NCBI RefSeq assembly: GCF_008831285.2
Contig: NC_045151.1
Location: 8,013,682 to 8,077,681 of the forward strand
Direction of reading: 5' to 3'
Source of the DNA: Nymphaea colorata
Taxonomy: Eukaryota > Streptophyta > Magnoliopsida > Nymphaeales > Nymphaeaceae
Length of the DNA: 64,000 nt
The notes under the pieces were generated by a model. The model had not been told where the DNA came from. It worked only from the letters and a program-made list of their open reading frames with translations, and did no database searches. A program made the position numbers and the translations under genes. Below, piece after piece: positions 58,601-64,000 of the stretch (position 1 is the first letter of the stretch; each line of letters starts with the position of its first letter).

Positions 58601-61600
58601 ATCTTAAGAGTCTCACCTCCTTCAGCAAGCTCAACTAAGCATATCCTGCAAACTGCCTCCTCTTCAGGAATATCTTCACCATCATCTTCAGGCTCTACAG
58701 TTAATGGCAATAAATATAACATGCATTTGAGATTTCAGTTTCAGGACAATGTTATATTGAATTCCACGTAAAAATCCAAGCAATTACTGCAACCATCGAT
58801 AGGTAACTGAAAAAAGAAATAAACAATGCGGATACAGAGAGTGGCCCCCTTCTAATGGTAGAGAAGATAGCATACATTGAAGGCTACAATGTATGTTGAC
58901 ATACCAATAGAAAACTTTTGAACTTATTATAAGGTGCATGTACCAAAGGATATGAGAATACAAACCAGTATTGATTTCTGGAATCTCATTCGTAGTTGTT
59001 GCACCCTCAACTACAGGAACACGTGGTGTTGCAGGAATAATACGCATTATACGTCCTGAGGAGTCTGCCCGCCTCAGACTTCTGATTTTGGTATTCACGG
59101 GCACAGAGAGTGAACGGGCTATTTGTTTTTGAACTTCTGGCCTCTGTTCCAGCAAGTGCAACCATGATTTTACTACTCCATATGCACAAGTTTCATAGGA
59201 AGGATCACACACCACTATGTTAATCAAGTTTTGAGAATTCATCCATGACAAACTGATTTCGGACACATGCTATTAAGGAAAAAGTTTCTTTAACTCTATA
59301 TCTAAAGCCAAATGCTTGTTCTTTCCACAGGAAAATAGTTATATAAGTGCCAACCAATGTTGGCCTTCTACCATTAAAAGGGTCATCCTTTAAAACACAC
59401 TGCCTAAAAGGAATAAATTCTTCTGCAGCTTTGTGGTCAAAACCCTGTCGTATTCTTAATTGAACAAAGTTTCCTATTAGGTGTCCACATGGTTAAGCAG
59501 AACAGATAGCATGACAACAGCAGGTAAAGAAAAAAAAAAGTTTCCAGTAGAAAATAAAGCCCTTACTGTGTTTGGTAGCTAGGGAAACCTATATCCAATA
59601 TCTGATTTTATTAAAGAAGTTAAAACGTTATTCAATAAACAAACTGAATGAAATCAACACTTACTGTTGAACTAGGATGAGTCCTTTCATCTGTTCCATG
59701 AACTGAGTCAGCATCTGAACTTGCAACTGGTGTCACAGGTAATGAGTGTGTTTTCTTAATTGGAGGTAGAAACACCTTAGTCAGAGAAAAAGATCTGGAT
59801 GGAGAAGGGTTTTCTTCCATTTTCTCAGACGAAGCTCCAGGCATGAGCAGGACAGCTTTCTCACAATCTGTCATCGGAACCTTTGTCATGAAACTCCTCT
59901 GGGTAAAAAGACTTTTAAATGATGTTTTGCCTTTGGCTGAACTTGGTTTAGGTGGTAGGTTCGCTTTTGTAGATACAGGACTAGGTGTTGGGGCCAAATT
60001 TATTCTGATAGAATTTGAGCTTAGGCTTTCAAGGGATCTTGTAGGTATCTGTAGAGAAAGGTTCGGCCGCCGTTGATGTGAAGCAGAAGTTGGCTCCTTA
60101 GCTATTTCTTTTTGTTCCTGGTCCTGCAAAACCAGTCATCATCTCAATTATATTCATAAACCTCAAAACCGAAAGGTTTATGGACATGGATGGAGAAACT
60201 ATTATTTTGAGGCTGTCAAACTTTTTCCACAAAGTCACATGTCGAGTAAATTAGCCTCGTATTTCAAGAACCATTTTCTTGTCATTTGCCATAGAAATCA
60301 GAAGGACAAGAACAGGATAGAGTATATATCAAGACTCAGCATTGACTAATACAGTATAAACGATAAAGCATATTTTGACAAAGTGACAAGACCTCATAAA
60401 CAATCAGTTTCACTGGTGGTAATGCAGTATACATGGAAAGGGTGGAAACAAGGCAAACCATTGGTTTAGGATTATCTTAGAGTTTGCGATTGAAGACAAA
60501 CAATTGCAGTATTCCCCAACAAAGAGGTGATTCTAATACAAAACATAATTACTTGCATAGTTTTTTTGCCATAAGCTGTTAACTGACAAGAAAAGGCAAG
60601 AAGAGTTAAGCCATACGGCTAAGGTTACATCCAGAAGAAATGATGTTTCTGGAACATGCCTTTATCTCTAAGCATATAAAACCTCTTCCACGTTGCAGCT
60701 TCACCAGAGTAATAATGTTAGTCCTAAACACTAAGGCAGTTTATTTCAACAAGCAATCTAGATGAACTAATAGAACTAAATCGAAGTATCTCAAGTTTCT
60801 TATCAATCTTCATGGATAAGAGTAGTGCAAATATGATCTCTTCATATGGACAGAAAATTTTTGTGAAAAATATGGTAATTTGTCATAATTTTTGTGAAAA
60901 ATATGGTAATTTGTCATAATTTTTGTGAAAAATATGGTAATTTGTCATTGCAAGAAAATATTAAATGAATCAGGTGCAAAGACACCAATAGTATTCCAGG
61001 AAATTAAAGATGGTAAGCTGGCAGTATATTGACACTGGCAGCTTCGCAAGAAAACTTTAAATGGATCAAGTGCATAGACACCAATCTTATTTCACAAAAT
61101 TTCTCAGCTAAGTGTTCTTAGTTGATTTTTTTTTCTGTTGAAGATGATGTTTTCTTCAGAAAATCCCAGGGAAATATTCTAAGCTCTAAGGATAAAATTA
61201 AAAGAATGAGAAACGAAGTTATCAGATAATACATTTTGTATTAATCTCCTTGTAAGCAACAAAGAAACAAATAGAGAAGCCTTTATAGTACAAAAGAAAC
61301 AAAAAAAAGAGAAGATCTACCTACAAATTTGAAACTGTCAGGATAATTTGGGATAACATTATCTGGCATTTATCGTGTCCTGTGGTATTTTAAAAAGTAA
61401 GCGGATACTTAGCCTATCGGCTGCCTTCCAAAATAGAGAAGATATAAGGTTATTTCATAATGTCAAATATAGACTATTAGCAACTGGTCAAGAGGAATGC
61501 AGACTGGTGAAGAGGAACACATTAACATGAGCATAAAACTATCATTTTTCTGGAAAAATCATTAATTATGTTATCCCCACGAAGCATAAATTTAACTCGT

Positions 61601-62328
61601 AGAAACGCCAACAGTAAAGCTTATGAAATTTTAAAAAAAGAAAAAAATCGACTATGCTAACATGCTAAGCCTAATTCCTACCTGGAATCACTCCATCAGA
61701 CCAAAAATCTAAAAGAGAATCCTTACCTTATCCTACAAACACAGCCCAAATTCCAGTCAAATGAATTCACTGGTTCTGCATATAATCAAACACAAAGAAT
61801 AGAAATGAAAAAGTACGACGCCTTTCAAACTTGTCAAAATTCTTAGTCCTTAGCATCGTTAGATGAATTCCGGGAACCAGTCTCCATTATCAAGAAATAA
61901 ACCACTTCCCCCGTTAAATTCTCTCTTATATTTTTAAAATGGCTTAAGCAGCACTTCTATGGATTCTCAAGAAAAAAAAATAGTCTTCTTTCACATTTAT
62001 TCCAAATATGATGAGTATTTATTCAATTCAGTGACTTTACAGTTATTCCTTTAAAATCTCCCGAAGAAGAATATCAGAAAAGGGGAAAAGAACCATTTCA
62101 CTACAAAAAACTTCAGAATTCTGAGAAGGAAAAAAATTCCCTAAAAACTGCCCAATCGAACATGTTCCTCTACGACGTCCAATAACGAAAACCTTGTTAA
62201 AAAGAAAAATAACATGTGAAGAACTTCAAAAGAAATACATGTTGATCTGAGGATTCTGTGGAAACCACGCTAGAGTTCGCTTCCCTGTCGCCCTGCCGAG
62301 ACCCCTCCTCCTCCGTTGTCCTTCCCAT
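55620..62328 (-). CDS. RING-CH (MARCH-type) transmembrane E3 ubiquitin ligase
   Basis: Predicted membrane-anchored E3 ligase that passes ubiquitin from an E2 enzyme to membrane substrates. Eight coding exons with GT-AG introns and matching phases: 62239-62328, 59665-60123, 58966-59143, 58397-58694, 56738-56810, 56517-56607, 56206-56285 and 55620-55895, totalling 1545 nt or 514 residues plus stop. Start: [12 protein letters not shown]. The N-terminal half is Ser/Pro-rich with family landmarks [27 protein letters not shown] and [15 protein letters not shown] at about 258-305: CRIC, MECSC, AHQEC and CDVC give C4HC3. [13 protein letters not shown] then leads into four hydrophobic segments at about 347-367, 374-396, 403-423 and 426-446, and a Q/R-rich tail follows. 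Order and length match plant RING-CH proteins of the At5g60580 type; the physiological role is unassigned. No disruption was seen. Confidence 0.93.
58111..58124 (+). repeat. Run of G in intron 4
   Basis: About 14 consecutive G inside the intron between exons 4 and 5 of the RING-CH gene. Confidence 0.85.
60124..62238 (-). other. First intron of the RING-CH gene (2.1 kb)
   Basis: AT-rich, with no coding signals on either strand. It contains a 31-bp unit in three perfect tandem copies at 60856-60886, 60887-60917 and 60918-60948. Other introns of this gene are mostly short, except those at about 56811-58396 and 59144-59664. Confidence 0.7.
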
Positions 62329-62333
62329 TGACT

Positions 62334-62335
<2 letters not shown>

Positions 62336-62378
<43 letters not shown>
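62336..62378 (-). promoter_or_regulatory. (CT)n tract in 5' leader of the RING-CH gene
   Basis: On the coding strand a CT repeat of about 43 bases ends seven bases before the start codon. CT-rich leaders are common in plant genes and can affect transcription start and translation; the effect here is untested. No TATA box was placed. Confidence 0.6.
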
Positions 62379-62381
<3 letters not shown>

Positions 62382-64000
62382 GGTTGGTTGGGAGGTAGAT
62401 GGTGGGTAGCGGTAAAGCAGCAAGCAGCGTTAGGTGGGTGGTGGTGGTGGTGCCGTGGTGGGGGTAGTGAGCAGCCAAGCAGCAGCTACAGAATCACACC
62501 AACGGCAGAGCACTTATGCAGCTTACGGCCAGTGGCGAGAGGGGACTTTCTTTACCCATGACCTGGAATGCACAACCGAGGATTCCATTGTTACTACAAA
62601 ATCTCAGAAAACTAAAATTTGCAAAACCATCTTGAGATTTTTACCGTCTTCTTTACGTTCAATAGATGGACCTCTTAACTTTTCTACCAGTAACAGCAAC
62701 AAGCAGCTGAGCGAGAAAAAGGATTCTGACACGGTAACCAACTAAAAGTGTCAAAAAAACCCGTTTTCACAAGTTAATATCTCTATTAAAACATGCTTTT
62801 CGAAATAAAGGATGGTTGACTCATACGAAAATATAAGTTGACGACATATACATGTGAGCGAGAAGTGGTAGAAACTGCATTGACTGTTGAGCGGGCGATG
62901 ATTCATTGGAGCACCGATCTGATTCATTGGAGAAATGAGGATCCTCCAGTCCGAAGCGCGTTGGCACAACGGTAGGCTGGCAGGCAGCTGGTTGTTCGTT
63001 CGAGATAGAATGTTTCCCTTTTGTTATAAATGGGGACACACCCATATTCTAGTTGAATTGTAGTGCAGTTGCATCCCTGAGGCACGACACAGCAACGCAG
63101 CCATCAATTTAGGGAAGTGAAGATGTTTTTATACCTACATGTATAAACAGTACGAATTAAGAGGGGCCCCTTGAGGAAAATGCTGAAGTAGAATATAAAA
63201 ATGGGGTTCTCTCAAGAAAACCTCCTTCCGACTTTGAGTTCCACATGATGCTTGGCTAGACGAAATTTATTTGGGCGACAAGGACTCCAGCCAGTATTTA
63301 GGTTCACGAATTTTTATACGGATCTTAGATTTTGTTTTTATTTGAAAGATACAAAGGTTCAATATGAAAAATTTGTAATTTTCTTCTTCTTTAGGCCCAC
63401 AAATCTCAAGGTACGCTTTTCCTCCTCCTTGCACCTATTCCAGTAGAGGTCCATAGATTTAGGAAATAATGGTTTTTGATATATTTTGGTATACTATTTG
63501 GGTAGAGATCCATAAAATTAGGCAACAGTGGATAGCTTAAATTCTTGGTCCCCAAATTTGCAGTTTGCCAATATAATGAATTTAAAGTAATTCCACTGTA
63601 GACGAGGCCATTGATGTCCGGATTAGGATAATCAAATGACCTCACTGAAAAAGATGGCATTTTTTTATGAGATAAAAATGAAACCCAATATGTGGATCTA
63701 GATCCAATATGAGGAAGTTGGAATACCTAAACGAATCGCCTAAATGCACCTTTGGTCAAATTTAGAGATGACCCTTCTCTCCTCCTTGTCTCGCAAAGCG
63801 TCCAAAAGTTGCCAAGAGGACCAACTTGCCTCGAGCATGGAATTGCGTTTGAAGGCAAATCATATGTTAGCACCATTTGAGACCCACTTGATGGTGTTTG
63901 CCTACAAGTTGACAATCATGCTCCCAAGCTGTGCCTCATATTGCAGACCCAGTTACTTGATGCTTTTAATTAGCAATACAAAATGCCACCAAAACTGTTG
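62379..64000. other. Upstream region of the RING-CH gene; no further gene seen
   Basis: 62379-62560 is GC-richer and likely the RING-CH promoter region. Short frames beyond (for example minus 63660-63406 and 63915-63727) have no recognised motifs. The window may end inside another repeat. Confidence 0.4.

Noticed and set aside
62955-63010. tRNA-like or SINE-like sequence with A-box and B-box resemblance
   Set aside because: TTGGCACAACGGTAGG and GTTCGTTCGAG loosely match, but no cloverleaf, no T-run end and no repeat copy could be shown.
1-64000. A new multi-gene defence or biosynthetic system
   Set aside because: Only two intact, unrelated genes are present; the rest is explained by transposons and decayed fragments.

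Overview
This is a transposon-rich nuclear segment from a flowering plant. Several things point to a plant: spliced genes with GT-AG introns and CT-rich leaders, a plant-type GT17 glycosyltransferase, a plant RING-CH protein, Ty1/copia and Ty3/gypsy LTR elements with initiator-tRNA-Met primer sites, and hAT elements with GGGCCGGGC-type subterminal repeats. The species cannot be fixed by eye. Only two genes look intact, both on the minus strand: a GT17 family glycosyltransferase (22773-23870) and an eight-exon, 514-residue RING-CH membrane E3 ligase (55620-62328).

Layout. 1-0.7 kb shows no gene. 0.7-5.9 kb is a decayed hAT element with a broken transposase and two unexplained spliced exons in its 5' part. 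5.9-13.4 kb is mostly featureless, with microsatellites, a possible minus-strand gag remnant and small tandem duplications. 13.5-14.6 kb is a short hAT-like derivative sharing the ends and leader of the first. 14.6-22.5 kb is old low-complexity sequence with one purine/pyrimidine fold-back. 22.8-25.5 kb holds the GT17 gene and its probable leader. 25.5-28 kb is repetitive. 28.4-29.9 kb is an intron-bearing fragment of a VPS18-like gene, broken by a frameshift and a stop.

30.7-46.2 kb is a nest of LTR retrotransposons. A 3.4-kb solo LTR (32948-36340) is flanked by the 5-bp duplication AGGAA and carries two internal repeat arrays. Next comes a Ty3/gypsy element (36422 to about 46200) whose gag is split by a second, GC-rich LTR element (37930-43492) flanked by CTAGG. 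That inner element has a 1648-bp 3' LTR, a shortened 5' LTR and one long gag/protease-like frame, with no reverse transcriptase.

46.6-48.3 kb carries minus-strand coding remnants, one GRF-zinc-finger-like. 48.4-53.4 kb is a complete but dead Ty1/copia element flanked by AAGAG. 53.5-55.2 kb is purine-rich and microsatellite DNA. 55.3-62.4 kb is the RING-CH gene. The last 1.6 kb holds nothing recognisable.

The two intact genes are unrelated housekeeping-type genes, and most of the rest is successive transposon insertion and decay. I see no convincing new multi-gene system. The most unusual objects are the pol-less nested LTR element, the array-bearing solo LTR, and the unidentified spliced exons in the first hAT element.
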